Translations under genes and position numbers: made by a program
The notes under the pieces: generated by a model
What the model was told of the DNA's origin: nothing
The model's database searches: none
Seen by the model: the letters and a program-made list of their open reading frames with translations, nothing else
From: Ruegeria sp. HKCCA6707
GTDB taxonomy: Bacteria > Pseudomonadota > Alphaproteobacteria > Rhodobacterales > Rhodobacteraceae
Reading direction: 5' to 3'
DNA: 64,000 nt
Assembly (NCBI RefSeq): GCF_013033515.1
Contig: NZ_WQEG01000001.1
Span: 372,001 to 436,000, forward strand
Shown here: piece after piece, positions 16,885-25,788 of the stretch
Position numbering within the stretch: the first letter of the stretch is position 1
Layout of the letters: each line of letters starts with the position of its first letter

Positions 16885-18909
16885 ATGAAACCTGCCTTCG
16901 CGCTGACTTTTTCTGAAACCGGAATTTCCCTGCATCACCAATCCGATGGAGATTGGTATTGTATTGGCTCGGTCCCACTGGAATCAGCAGATCTGAATGC
17001 AGAAGTACGGGCGCTGCGTGACCGGGGATTCGCCATCGAAAACCACCTGGCCTGCACGCTCTTGCTACCGCAGCAACAAATCCGGTTTTTGACAGTCGAC
17101 ACGGGTGAACTGACCGACGAAGAAGCCCGGCAAAAAGTAAGGGAAACGCTTGAGACGGCGACGCCTTATGCGCTCGAAGAGCTCGTCTATTCTACAATCG
17201 CAGATGGCGACGAGGTTCAGGTTGCCGCAGTAACCCGCAAGACCTTGGACGAGGCAAAGACATTTGCAACCGGCCATGGGTTCATTCCGCAATCTTTTGG
17301 TGTGAATGCGTCAGACGAAAATTCCCCCACCGGACAGATCTTCGAATTTGATCTTGAGCAAGCTGCTCCCGAAACCTTGGACGAGGCAACAGAAGAACCC
17401 GAAGAACCGGCGCATCATCCAGATCTCGTCGCGACTGCGCAGCGTGTTCTGGGGCAGGTTTCCGGGACAGCAACAGCCTGGGCAGCGCAGTTCGATCTAA
17501 AACGGCATGGCCTACCGGTCGCCGTGGCCTCGGTAGCGTTGGGTGTAGCTCTCGGAGCGTGGTCACTGGTTCGCACCGACAGTGCGGATGTGGACCCGCC
17601 CTCGATTCCCCCACAAATCGCAACGCCTGGAACGACCGATTTTGAAGCGGGTCCATCCGCCGAAAACGTTGCATTGGCACCGCAAGCGTCAGAGGCTCCG
17701 GCAACACCGGTCTCGCCAATCGAGCCCAGCAGATTGGAGCCCCCAGAACTGGCACTGTCCGAGCCAGAAGTTGCAGACGCACCCGTTCCAACCCAAAGCC
17801 CGCCGGACCTGGAAACCGCTGATGCAGTAACTGAAGAGGCGCAATCAGGTACGACGACTGGGACCCCAGCACTCAGCGCCACTGATGCCGCCATTCTCGA
17901 AGCGTTACAGACCCCGCCGGAAACGGTGGAACAGGTCGCACCCGCTGATGCACCGCAGGCACCAATTCTGGAATTCACAGGGGCTCTACCGGTTGCCCCC
18001 TCGCCTTTGATCGACCCGGTCATTGAGCCCGAAACCGAGTTCTATTACAGCTCGGTGGCTCAACCTGTGATGTCATTTGATGCAGTCGCCCTGCCCGCTT
18101 TGGACAGTCTTGAAACGGATAAACCCTTCGATCAGGCAGAGCTGCCCAGCCAGCAAGGGCAACGGTTTGTGCTGGACGAACGCGGTTTGGTGACCCCCAG
18201 CGCTGAAGGAACGTTGAACCCGGGCGGTGTCATGGTCTTTGCTGGCCCGCCACAAAAGGTACCGCCGCGCCCACCGGTTCGGTTCGAAGCAGAGCCCGAA
18301 GCACCCGAGGCCGATCAAAGGCTGGCCAGCTATCGCCCGCGTGTGCGACCGGTTGATTTGCCCGAACGTTTTGAACGGCAGCAATATGGCGGACGTTTGC
18401 GTGATGAGCTTGCCGCGCTACGCCCCAAGGTTCGGCCTGCAGGTCTGCAGCCACCACCGCCGCCTCCAACGGTGGACGAAACACCCGAACTTGTGGCCAC
18501 CATCAGTGTGCCGCGTCCCAAATCACGCCCCAGCAATATCGCCATTCAGGTGGCACAGCGCCCCGCCGCCTCCGGCGCGTCGCTTGGGTCGACAGCCAAT
18601 GTCAACAACGACACAGACGAAGCAGGCTCGGTCGCGCCGCGCTCGGTTACGCCTAAGATACCGACGACTGCCTCGGTTGCACGGCAAGCCACAATCGACA
18701 ACGCGATCAATCTGCGTCAGCTCAACCTGATTGGGGTCTATGGCACGCCCTCGAACCGCCGTGCCTTGGTGCGCCTGCCCAGCGGTCGTTACAAGAAGCT
18801 GAAAGTGGGCGACAGGCTGGATGGTGGCAATGTTGTCGCGATTGGAGAAAGCGAGTTGCGATACCAGAAGCGCGGCCGCAATCTGACATTGAAGATCCCA
18901 AGCGGTTGA
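16885..18909 (+). CDS. Large PilM/GspL-like to PilP-like membrane protein with Pro-rich middle
   Basis: 674 residues from ATG 16885; an upstream in-frame start adds six residues. Residues 1-150 resemble the cytoplasmic actin-like domain of PilM/GspL (FALTFSETGISLHH..., TLLLPQQQIRFLTVDTGEL). One membrane helix follows at about 208-229. A Pro/Ala/Glu-rich linker of over 300 residues, presumably periplasmic, contains three RPxxRP repeats. The last 70 residues (LNLIGVYGTPSNRRALVRLPSG, KVGDRLDGGNVVAI) match PilP/GspC HR-type domains. It may link inner and outer envelope parts of a secretion or pilus machine. No other pilus or T2SS gene is near, so the role is open. Confidence 0.7.
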   Translation: MKPAFALTFSETGISLHHQSDGDWYCIGSVPLESADLNAEVRALRDRGFAIENHLACTLLLPQQQIRFLTVDTGELTDEEARQKVRETLETATPYALEELVYSTIADGDEVQVAAVTRKTLDEAKTFATGHGFIPQSFGVNASDENSPTGQIFEFDLEQAAPETLDEATEEPEEPAHHPDLVATAQRVLGQVSGTATAWAAQFDLKRHGLPVAVASVALGVALGAWSLVRTDSADVDPPSIPPQIATPGTTDFEAGPSAENVALAPQASEAPATPVSPIEPSRLEPPELALSEPEVADAPVPTQSPPDLETADAVTEEAQSGTTTGTPALSATDAAILEALQTPPETVEQVAPADAPQAPILEFTGALPVAPSPLIDPVIEPETEFYYSSVAQPVMSFDAVALPALDSLETDKPFDQAELPSQQGQRFVLDERGLVTPSAEGTLNPGGVMVFAGPPQKVPPRPPVRFEAEPEAPEADQRLASYRPRVRPVDLPERFERQQYGGRLRDELAALRPKVRPAGLQPPPPPPTVDETPELVATISVPRPKSRPSNIAIQVAQRPAASGASLGSTANVNNDTDEAGSVAPRSVTPKIPTTASVARQATIDNAINLRQLNLIGVYGTPSNRRALVRLPSGRYKKLKVGDRLDGGNVVAIGESELRYQKRGRNLTLKIPSG

Positions 18910-19087
18910 CCCGGCCGTCAAGGATGCGGATCTGCCTTTTCCAGCATCGCCGCAATCGCGCCGAACCAAATACGCGCAAGCAAGGCGCGGAAGCCGACAA
19001 ACCCTGTATCTATCCTTGCTGTTCCGCTAGCCTTGTCCCATGCGCGTTTGCCGCATGAAACCGGACCGAGACGGAATTTTTGTGCAC

Positions 19088-19543
19088 ATGCTCGACGATA
19101 TCGACACACGACTGTTATTTGCCCTGCAAAAGGACGCGCATCTCACCGCTCAGCAATTGGGAGAGATCCTAAATCTCTCTGCCAGTCAGGCGGGGCGCAG
19201 ACGGCAGCGGCTTGAGGCCGACGGCTTTATCACCGGCTATACCGCAAGGCTGGATCCGGTGAAACTGGGCCTTCAGGTTCAGGGCTTTATCCAAGTCCAT
19301 CTCGGCACCCACGGCCCCGAACAATCCGCAAGCTTTGCTCGCATGGTCAACGCCCGCCCCGAGATCAGCAGCGCCTGGACAATGACCGGTGAGGCCGATT
19401 ACCTGCTTCACGTCTATTGTGACGACTTGTCAGCGCTCAATCGCTTGCTTCACGAGGTGATCCTGCCGCATCCTGCTGTTGCACGGGTTCAGAGCCAGAT
19501 CGTCATGGATCAGCTCAAACGCGACGCCCCATTGCCCACCTGA
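19088..19543 (+). CDS. Lrp/AsnC-family transcriptional regulator
   Basis: 151 residues from ATG 19088 (MLDDIDTRLLFALQKD); earlier in-frame starts exist but the family normally begins here. An N-terminal helix-turn-helix (TAQQLGEILNLSASQAGRRRQRLEADGFI) is followed by an RAM ligand domain ending with VARVQSQIVM. It lies 19 bases before the Kef antiporter gene on the same strand, so the two may be cotranscribed. Ligand not predictable. Confidence 0.9.
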   Translation: MLDDIDTRLLFALQKDAHLTAQQLGEILNLSASQAGRRRQRLEADGFITGYTARLDPVKLGLQVQGFIQVHLGTHGPEQSASFARMVNARPEISSAWTMTGEADYLLHVYCDDLSALNRLLHEVILPHPAVARVQSQIVMDQLKRDAPLPT

Positions 19544-19562
19544 GGGCCCAGGAAGGACAACA

Positions 19563-21446
19563 ATGAACGAATTCCTTTATCAGGCCTCGATCTATCTGGC
19601 GGCAGCCGTGATCGCTGTTCCACTTTCGGCACGGCTTGGGCTTGGATCTGTGTTGGGCTATCTGGCGGCTGGTATCGCCATTGGCCCGGTTCTGGGGCTG
19701 GTGGGGGCCGAGACAGAAAGCCTGCAACATGTGGCGGAATTCGGCGTCGTTATGATGCTGTTTCTGATCGGGCTCGAATTGGAGCCCCGCGCGCTGTGGG
19801 ATATGCGGGACAAGTTGCTGGGGTTGGGTGGCCTTCAGGTCGGGTTGTCCACAGCGGTGATCGCTGCCGTCACTTTCTACACCGGGCAACCCTGGTCGGT
19901 CGCGCTTGCTGTGGGGCTGACGCTGTCCTTGTCATCGACCGCCATCGTGTTGCAGACCCTGTCCGAGAAAGGCCTGATGCAGACCAATGGCGGGCGCGCA
20001 ACATTTTCGGTGCTGCTGACGCAGGACATCGCGGTTATCCCCATACTGGCCTTCCTTCCACTGATTGCACTGCCTGCAGTGGCCCATTTCAATACTGACG
20101 GCTCCATTGATCGGGGGGAGCATGGGGGGCACGGGGTCGACCCCCATCACACCCTGTCTCTGGTCGAAGGGCTTCCGGGCTGGGCGGTCACGCTCGTCAC
20201 GATCGGGGCTGTTGCCTTTGTCGTCTTGGCCGGGATCTATCTGACCCGTCCGCTGTTTCGGTTCATCCACGCCACTCGTTTGCGCGAAATGTATACCGCG
20301 CTGGCCTTGATGATTGTTGTAGGCATTTCCTTCCTGATGACGCTTGTTGGCCTTTCACCTGCATTGGGCGCGTTTCTGGCGGGTGTCGTTCTGGCAAGCT
20401 CGGAGTTTCGGCACGAGCTGGAGAGCGACCTTGAACCTTTCAAGGGCCTGCTATTGGGATTGTTTTTCATCACGGTTGGCGCCGGTATCGATGTGGGTTT
20501 TTTCTTTGACGACCCGTTTGATCTGATCGGGCTGGCCTTGCTGGTGATCCTTGTCAAAGGCATCATCCTGTTCATCGTGGGCCGCGCCTTCAAACTTAAA
20601 GGCCGTGATCACTGGTTGTTTACCCTGGGTCTGGCACAGGCGGGTGAGTTCGGTTTTGTCCTGCTGGCGTTTTCGACGCAGCAAAACGTCATCCCCCCCG
20701 CCTTGTCGCAAAAGCTGCTGATGATCATAGCATTGACCATGCTGATCACCCCGCTTCTGTTTATCCTCTATGATCTGCTCAGCCGAGCCGCAAAAGATCA
20801 CAAACACCAAGTCGAACCCGATGACATTGATGAAAAAGGCCCGGTGATCATCGCCGGGATAGGCAGGTTCGGTCAGATCGTGAACCGGCTTGTTCAGGCC
20901 AGTGGCTTCAAGACCGTCGTTCTGGACCATGACATCGAAACCATTCAGCTGATGCGCCGCTTTGGGGTGAAAGGCTTTTTGGGCGACCCGACGCGCCCCG
21001 AGCTGCTGCGCGCCGCTGGGATCGAAAAGGCGGCTGTCTTGGTGGTGGCGATGGATGACCGCAAACAGGCAACACGACTGGTGAGCTATGCCCGCCGCCA
21101 ACGCCCTGACCTGCATATTATCGCCCGTGCTCGCGACCGGACCCATGTGTACGAACTGTATCAAGCTGGCGCCAATGACATCGTGCGCGAGCTGTTTGAC
21201 GGATCCTTACGCGCTGGTCGCTATGTTTTGGAAAACATCGGCCTCAGCGAATACGAGGCCGCGCAGGCCGAGCAGACCTTTTACCAACATGATCGCGCCT
21301 CTGTCCGAGAACTGGCCGAGCTTTGGGTGCCCGGCGTTCCGACCGCAGACAACAAGAAATATATCGAGCGGTCGCGACAGCTGGAAAAAGACCTTGAAAC
21401 TGCGCTGCTGGAATTGGCGGAAGAGACAGACAAGAAATCCGCCTGA
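19563..21446 (+). CDS. CPA2-family monovalent cation:proton antiporter with TrkA-N domain (Kef type)
   Basis: 627 residues from ATG 19563, which has an AGGAAGG ribosome site. The first about 390 residues form 12 or so membrane helices with the CPA2 blocks LGYLAAGIAIGP, FLIGLELEPR and LSSTAIVLQTL. The C-terminal part is a TrkA-N/RCK domain starting near residue 427 (VIIAGIGRFGQIV, then VLDHD). It should export K+ or exchange K+/Na+ for H+, gated by nucleotide. A His-rich loop (GEHGGHGVDPHH) between two helices is unusual. KefB/KefC are the nearest named relatives. Confidence 0.9.
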   Translation: MNEFLYQASIYLAAAVIAVPLSARLGLGSVLGYLAAGIAIGPVLGLVGAETESLQHVAEFGVVMMLFLIGLELEPRALWDMRDKLLGLGGLQVGLSTAVIAAVTFYTGQPWSVALAVGLTLSLSSTAIVLQTLSEKGLMQTNGGRATFSVLLTQDIAVIPILAFLPLIALPAVAHFNTDGSIDRGEHGGHGVDPHHTLSLVEGLPGWAVTLVTIGAVAFVVLAGIYLTRPLFRFIHATRLREMYTALALMIVVGISFLMTLVGLSPALGAFLAGVVLASSEFRHELESDLEPFKGLLLGLFFITVGAGIDVGFFFDDPFDLIGLALLVILVKGIILFIVGRAFKLKGRDHWLFTLGLAQAGEFGFVLLAFSTQQNVIPPALSQKLLMIIALTMLITPLLFILYDLLSRAAKDHKHQVEPDDIDEKGPVIIAGIGRFGQIVNRLVQASGFKTVVLDHDIETIQLMRRFGVKGFLGDPTRPELLRAAGIEKAAVLVVAMDDRKQATRLVSYARRQRPDLHIIARARDRTHVYELYQAGANDIVRELFDGSLRAGRYVLENIGLSEYEAAQAEQTFYQHDRASVRELAELWVPGVPTADNKKYIERSRQLEKDLETALLELAEETDKKSA

Positions 21447-21464
21447 CCCTGTCGTTGGACAGGG
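21447..21464. terminator. Stem-loop between convergent Kef and cobT genes
   Basis: A perfect 7-bp stem CCCTGTC/GACAGGG with a GTTG loop directly follows the antiporter stop and precedes the cobT stop. No T-run is seen, so the terminator role is tentative. Confidence 0.45.
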
Positions 21465-21478
21465 CCAGACCGTTCGTT

Positions 21479-22492
21479 TCAGCCGTCCGAAACGCCTGCT
21501 TCGGCGAAGGTCGCCATGCCCGAATGGCACGCCACGGCGCTTTTTAGGATGTTGATCGCCAACGCCCCGCCCGACCCTTCACCAAGCCGCAATCCCAGGC
21601 TGAGCAGTGGCTCTTTGCCCAGTTTGTCCAACAGGGCGGCATGGGCGCTTTCGGCACTCTGGTGCCCCGCGATTGCATGATCCAAAGCTGTTTCGGACAG
21701 CTGCGCCAGACAGGCCGCGGCGGCTGAACAAATGAACCCGTCCAGAACGACCGGAATACGCAACACGCGTGCTGCAGCAATCGCGCCCGCCATCGCGGCG
21801 ATCTCGCGGCCACCCAGGCAACGCAGGATCTGAAGCCCGTCACCCGTGCCTGCATGCAGGGCGACGCCTTCGGCCACGACACGGGTTTTGATGGCCAGGC
21901 CCGCATCGTCAACACCCGTCCCGCGCCCGGTCCAATCGCCTGCGTCACCGCCGAACAAAGCACATGCAAGGGCGGCAGCGGGTGTGGTGTTGCCAATCCC
22001 CATCTCTCCGACAACCAGCAGGTCCGATTGCGGATCAACCGCGTTCCAGCCGATACGCAGTGCCGTCAACAACTCGTCCTCGCTCATCGCGGGTCCAACG
22101 GTGAAATCCTGCGTCGGGCGGTCCAGATCCAACGCATACACATCCATCTGCGCCCCGGCGGCCTTGGCCAGCTGGTTGATGGCCGCGCCACCATGTTCGA
22201 AATTCATCACCATCTGCACGGTCACTTCGGGTGGAAAGGCCGAAACCCCTTGCGCCGTCACCCCGTGATTTCCGGCAAACACGATCACTTGCGGTGTCAA
22301 AATCTTTGGCCGTGCATCGCCGCGCCAACCCGCATACCAGATCGCAAGGTCTTCAAGCCGTCCCAAAGCACCAGGAGGCTTGGTCAGCTGCGCATTCCGA
22401 TCACTGGCATCTTGCCTTGCCTGTGCATCCGCAGACGGAGCCTCAGCCAGAGCAGCACGGAAATCGTTCAAGTCATTCAAGTCAGGCAGCAT
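21479..22492 (-). CDS. cobT: Nicotinate-nucleotide--dimethylbenzimidazole phosphoribosyltransferase
   Basis: 337 residues, full length. It makes alpha-ribazole phosphate for the lower ligand of cobalamin. Recognisable blocks are [16 protein letters not shown] near the N-terminus, [33 protein letters not shown], and the catalytic-glutamate segment [12 protein letters not shown] near the C-terminus. It is divergent from cobS with 79 bases between the starts, and both act in nucleotide loop assembly. I saw no cobalamin riboswitch in that short gap. Confidence 0.95.
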   Translation of the reverse strand: MLPDLNDLNDFRAALAEAPSADAQARQDASDRNAQLTKPPGALGRLEDLAIWYAGWRGDARPKILTPQVIVFAGNHGVTAQGVSAFPPEVTVQMVMNFEHGGAAINQLAKAAGAQMDVYALDLDRPTQDFTVGPAMSEDELLTALRIGWNAVDPQSDLLVVGEMGIGNTTPAAALACALFGGDAGDWTGRGTGVDDAGLAIKTRVVAEGVALHAGTGDGLQILRCLGGREIAAMAGAIAAARVLRIPVVLDGFICSAAAACLAQLSETALDHAIAGHQSAESAHAALLDKLGKEPLLSLGLRLGEGSGGALAINILKSAVACHSGMATFAEAGVSDG

Positions 22493-22571
22493 TCAAAGCC
22501 TCGTTGCATCACAGTGGTCCTGTGTGTTTAACCATTGTGGCCAATGCGACAAGACCGAGAGAGGCCTGCAC

Positions 22572-23336
22572 GTGCACAAAAACGACACACAGCCGATTTC
22601 CCGCTGGGATATTCCGCTGGCTTTCGTATTGCTGACACGCTTGCCCACGCCCCGCTTGCCCGAAACGGCCTTTGCGCGGCAAGCCACGGCGGTCTGGGCC
22701 TTTCCGATCGTGGGGCTTGTCGTCGGCGCGTTGGCGACGCTGACAGGTTGGTTGGCCATCTGGGTTGGCCTGCCCGCCTTTGTGAGTGCCGCGCTGGTTG
22801 TAAGCGTTTTAATCGTCGTGACCGGCGCGATGCATGAAGACGGCCTGGCTGACATGTTCGACGGGCTTTGGGGCGGCTATACGACCGAGCGTCGTCTGGA
22901 GATCATGAAGGACAGCCAGATCGGCACCTATGGCGTGTTGGCGATTGGGCTTGTTCAAACATTGCGTATCACCGGTATCGCTGCATTGATCCATGCCGAC
23001 TTGTTCACCGGTTTCCTTGCTGCCTGTATGGTCTCTCGAAGCTTGATGCCCGTGTTGATGCATTTCTTGCCCAATGCCCGTAAGTCCGGGCTCAGCCAAT
23101 CGGTAGGACGACCGCCGGCGTCGAGCGTTGGGTTGGGTCTGTTTCTGGCTGTGTCATTGGCCGGATTGGTATTGGGCGCCGGAGCTATCCTGCCCGTTCT
23201 GCTGTCATGTGGAACAGCTTTCGCCGTCGCAATGATAGCCAAGGCAAAGATTGGAGGTCAGACGGGTGACATACTCGGCGCAACTCAACAGCTGACCGAA
23301 GTGACGGTTCTGTTGACCCTGGTTGCATTGCTCTAA
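22572..23336 (+). CDS. cobS: Adenosylcobinamide-GDP ribazoletransferase (cobalamin synthase)
   Basis: 254 residues from GTG 22572, chosen because a GAGAGAGG ribosome site precedes it; the longer frame would run into cobT. It is an integral membrane protein with about six helices and the family motif GAMHEDGLADMFDGLWGG. It joins alpha-ribazole (phosphate) to adenosylcobinamide-GDP, the last assembly step of cobalamin. Its stop overlaps the convergent channel gene by 4 bases. Confidence 0.93.
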   Translation: MHKNDTQPISRWDIPLAFVLLTRLPTPRLPETAFARQATAVWAFPIVGLVVGALATLTGWLAIWVGLPAFVSAALVVSVLIVVTGAMHEDGLADMFDGLWGGYTTERRLEIMKDSQIGTYGVLAIGLVQTLRITGIAALIHADLFTGFLAACMVSRSLMPVLMHFLPNARKSGLSQSVGRPPASSVGLGLFLAVSLAGLVLGAGAILPVLLSCGTAFAVAMIAKAKIGGQTGDILGATQQLTEVTVLLTLVALL

Positions 23337-24094
23337 GACGCACCTCCCGTTTCAATCCTGAGGGTCGCGCCGCAATGCTTGCAGTGCACAGCGTCTGGAT
23401 CATGGCGAAACAACCCGCAGCCCGGGCATTTGTATCGCACTTTCTGCGGCATGAAGATCGCCTGCGCCAACCGCACGAACAGCGCCACACCCACCACCAT
23501 GATAAACACTGAAAACAGCTTGCCACCCGGCGTTTGCAACGTGATATCTCCAAACCCGGTGGTCGTGAGCGTGGCCATGGTGAAATACAGCGCATCGATA
23601 TACGGGGTCTGGGTGTCGTCCGGGATGAAGAACACCAAGACAGCCGTAGAGGTTGCAAAGACAAACACCAGCAAGTTTATGGCTGCGATGACGGCATCCT
23701 CATGCGTGCGGAAGAATGTGCTGTCGCGTCGCAGATCCCTGAGCAGATGGTAGGAATGGATCAGTCGCAATGCGCGCAGGATTCGCAAGAAGGCCAGATT
23801 GCCCGTCAGAAACGGATCGAGAAATAGGGACAGGATCACCACAATATCGGCCAGTGTGTAGATCTGGCGCAGCAACTTCCAGCGGTCTTTTGAAATCCAC
23901 AGCCGGGCGGAAAAATCCAACAGGATCAGAAACCCAACGACAAAACTTGCGGTCGTGATGCCCGGACCATGCGAGACATGTGCGGTCGCCACGAAAAACA
24001 CGATGGTCGCGATATCAAACACGATCAGGGCATAACGGAACCAGACCGAAACCGGATCGTGACTGATATACAGATACTTGACAGTCTGCTTCAT
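23333..24094 (-). CDS. Kv-type potassium channel with C-terminal zinc ribbon
   Basis: 253 residues from ATG 24094; a start nine codons upstream is possible. A six-helix voltage-gated layout is visible: an S4-like segment with spaced Arg (LRILRALRLIHSYHLLRDLRRD), a pore helix and the selectivity filter TTTGFGD, then S6. The C-terminus ends in a four-cysteine zinc ribbon, CPGC (223/226) and CKHC (238/241), which is uncommon for such channels. It should conduct K+ across the inner membrane. The ribbon may bind metal and act as a sensor or a tetramer clamp. Confidence 0.88.
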   Translation of the reverse strand: MKQTVKYLYISHDPVSVWFRYALIVFDIATIVFFVATAHVSHGPGITTASFVVGFLILLDFSARLWISKDRWKLLRQIYTLADIVVILSLFLDPFLTGNLAFLRILRALRLIHSYHLLRDLRRDSTFFRTHEDAVIAAINLLVFVFATSTAVLVFFIPDDTQTPYIDALYFTMATLTTTGFGDITLQTPGGKLFSVFIMVVGVALFVRLAQAIFMPQKVRYKCPGCGLFRHDPDAVHCKHCGATLRIETGGAS

Positions 24095-24165
24095 TCTGAG
24101 CGTGCATCCCTTTGCAGACATTCAAAAACTACAGTCTTTGAACTTAAAGGCCAAGCACCCAGAAC

Positions 24166-24193
24166 GAAAAAAGCCGCCCCGAACGGAGCGGCC
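24166..24193 (-). terminator. Rho-independent terminator of carD
   Basis: Read on the minus strand, GCCGCTCC pairs with GGGGCGGC (one G-T pair) and is followed by six T residues, about 25 bases after the carD stop. Confidence 0.8.
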
Positions 24194-24216
24194 TTGTTCA
24201 GTACCCGATTGGGCAA

Positions 24217-24726
24217 TCAGGCAGCGCGCGATGTCAGCACTTCGTCAACCTGCTTGGCTGCAGCCAACTCATCCGCGCCGGATACCGCTGCAACTTCGCG
24301 GGTCAGGCGTTCAAGCGCGGCCTCGTAAAGCTGACGCTCAGAATAGCTTTGCTCACGCTGATCATCGGTGCGGTGCAGGTCACGGACCACTTCGGCAATC
24401 GAGATCAGATCGCCCGAATTGATCTTTTGTTCATATTCCTGCGCGCGGCGCGACCACATCGCGCGCTTGACCTTGGCCTTGCCTTTCAGCGTTTTCATCG
24501 CCTGGCTGATCACATCCGGTGAACTGAGCGAGCGCAGACCGGATTCGGTCACTTTGTTCGTCGGCACGCGCAGGGTCATCTTGTCCTTTTCGAAAGAAAT
24601 CACAAACAGCTCTAGCGCATAGCCCGCGACTTCCTGCTCTTCGATCGAGACAATCTGACCCACGCCATGGGCGGGATAGACGACGTAATCATTCGGGCGG
24701 AACTCGAGCTTTTTCGACTTTGACAT
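24217..24726 (-). CDS. carD: CarD/CdnL-family RNA polymerase-binding regulator
   Basis: 169 residues. The N-terminal Tudor-like RNA polymerase interaction domain is clear (FRPNDYVVYPAHGVGQIVSIEEQEVAG), followed by the helical DNA-contacting C-terminal domain with MWSRRAQEYEQKINSGDLISIAEVVRDL. CarD binds the RNA polymerase beta subunit and stabilises open complexes, mainly at rRNA and growth-linked promoters. It is transcribed away from fdxA after a 283-base gap in which I see no gene. An intrinsic terminator follows. Confidence 0.95.
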   Translation of the reverse strand: MSKSKKLEFRPNDYVVYPAHGVGQIVSIEEQEVAGYALELFVISFEKDKMTLRVPTNKVTESGLRSLSSPDVISQAMKTLKGKAKVKRAMWSRRAQEYEQKINSGDLISIAEVVRDLHRTDDQREQSYSERQLYEAALERLTREVAAVSGADELAAAKQVDEVLTSRAA

Positions 24727-25009
24727 ACAGGTTCATCCTTGGTTGCGGATCGGGACGTGAGACGACAAAACAACCTGTGCGGTGCCTTACTTGGCCCCGT
24801 CAGGCAGCAGGTTTGTCGCAAAATCAGAACTCCAAAGCAGTCATACTTAAGGAGTACATCCCCATCTCAGTAATCGTTCAGTTTCCGATTATATCACAAA
24901 AATGCGACATCCGGAAGTGATGCGGGTGCGCATACATTGATTTACGTTTCAAGGCAGAGACTTAGCGGAAAAATCTAAACCACACACCACGGGCTTAGCC
25001 GCGAATCGC

Positions 25010-25348
25010 TCAGCCGCCTTCACCGGGCGCTTCCGAGAAATACTTTTCAAGCTTGCCCTCTTCGCCGTCGCGCTCTTCAGCCTCGGGCAACGGGTCTTTC
25101 TTGGTCACGATCACCGGCCAAAGCTCGGAATACTTCCGGTTGAATTCGACCCAGCCTTCCATACCCGGCTCGGTATCGGGGCGGATAGCGTCTGCCGGGC
25201 ATTCCGGTTCGCACACGCCGCAATCGATGCATTCGTCAGGATGGATGACCAGAGCATTCTCGCCTTCGTAGAAACAGTCTACAGGGCAAACTTCAACACA
25301 ATCTGTGTATTTGCAGGCGATGCAGTTGTCTGTAACGACGTAGGTCAT
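25010..25348 (-). CDS. fdxA: Seven-iron ferredoxin FdxA
   Basis: 112 residues. The cysteine pattern fits a [3Fe-4S][4Fe-4S] ferredoxin: C9, C17, C50 for the three-iron cluster and C21, C40, C43, C46 for the four-iron cluster. A C-terminal extension of about 50 residues is rich in acidic residues. It is a cytoplasmic electron carrier. It sits between carD and the S4-domain gene, an order I recall from other alphaproteobacteria. Confidence 0.95.
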   Translation of the reverse strand: MTYVVTDNCIACKYTDCVEVCPVDCFYEGENALVIHPDECIDCGVCEPECPADAIRPDTEPGMEGWVEFNRKYSELWPVIVTKKDPLPEAEERDGEEGKLEKYFSEAPGEGG

Positions 25349-25413
25349 GGGTCAATTCCTGTTTAGGGCTTGGCGACTAGCTAGTTCAGTCTGACGGTCT
25401 TCGCAAGATCAGA

Positions 25414-25782
25414 TCAGTCATCAGACATGCGAGAAAGATCGATAGCACGTCGTTCTTTCTTGGTCGGACGACCTTTTCCTTCATATCCCGGATTTCTGGG
25501 AGCGCTTTCCTGTTTTTCCGTCATGTCAGAGTATAACGTCTGCGCCTCAGAGGCTGGGCCCCGCCGTTCTCCGAGGTTCTCGACACGGACAACGCGTATG
25601 ATGCGCCCTTGCGGAAAGGTTAATACATCGCCCGGGGCCACGGTTTGCGCCGTTTTCAGCACCCGGTTTCCGTTGAGCCTGACATGGCCGCCGCTGACCT
25701 GTTTGGCGGCCAGGCTGCGGGTCTTGAAGAACCGCGCCTGCCACAGCCATTTATCGATCCGCAGCTTGGCCTGCTGAGCCAT
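25414..25782 (-). CDS. S4-domain RNA-binding protein (Hsp15-like)
   Basis: 122 residues. An N-terminal S4 fold is visible in LRIDKWLWQARFFKTRSLAAKQVSGGHVRLNGNRV, followed by a basic C-terminal tail. Hsp15 relatives bind stalled 50S subunits and rescue nascent-chain complexes after heat shock. Its start is only 6 bases after the helicase stop, so they form one transcript. Confidence 0.88.
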   Translation of the reverse strand: MAQQAKLRIDKWLWQARFFKTRSLAAKQVSGGHVRLNGNRVLKTAQTVAPGDVLTFPQGRIIRVVRVENLGERRGPASEAQTLYSDMTEKQESAPRNPGYEGKGRPTKKERRAIDLSRMSDD

Positions 25783-25788
25783 CGGCGA

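Noticed and set aside
22493..22571. Cobalamin riboswitch between cobT and cobS
   Set aside because: The gap is 79 bases, far shorter than a cobalamin riboswitch, and the B12 box is not seen.
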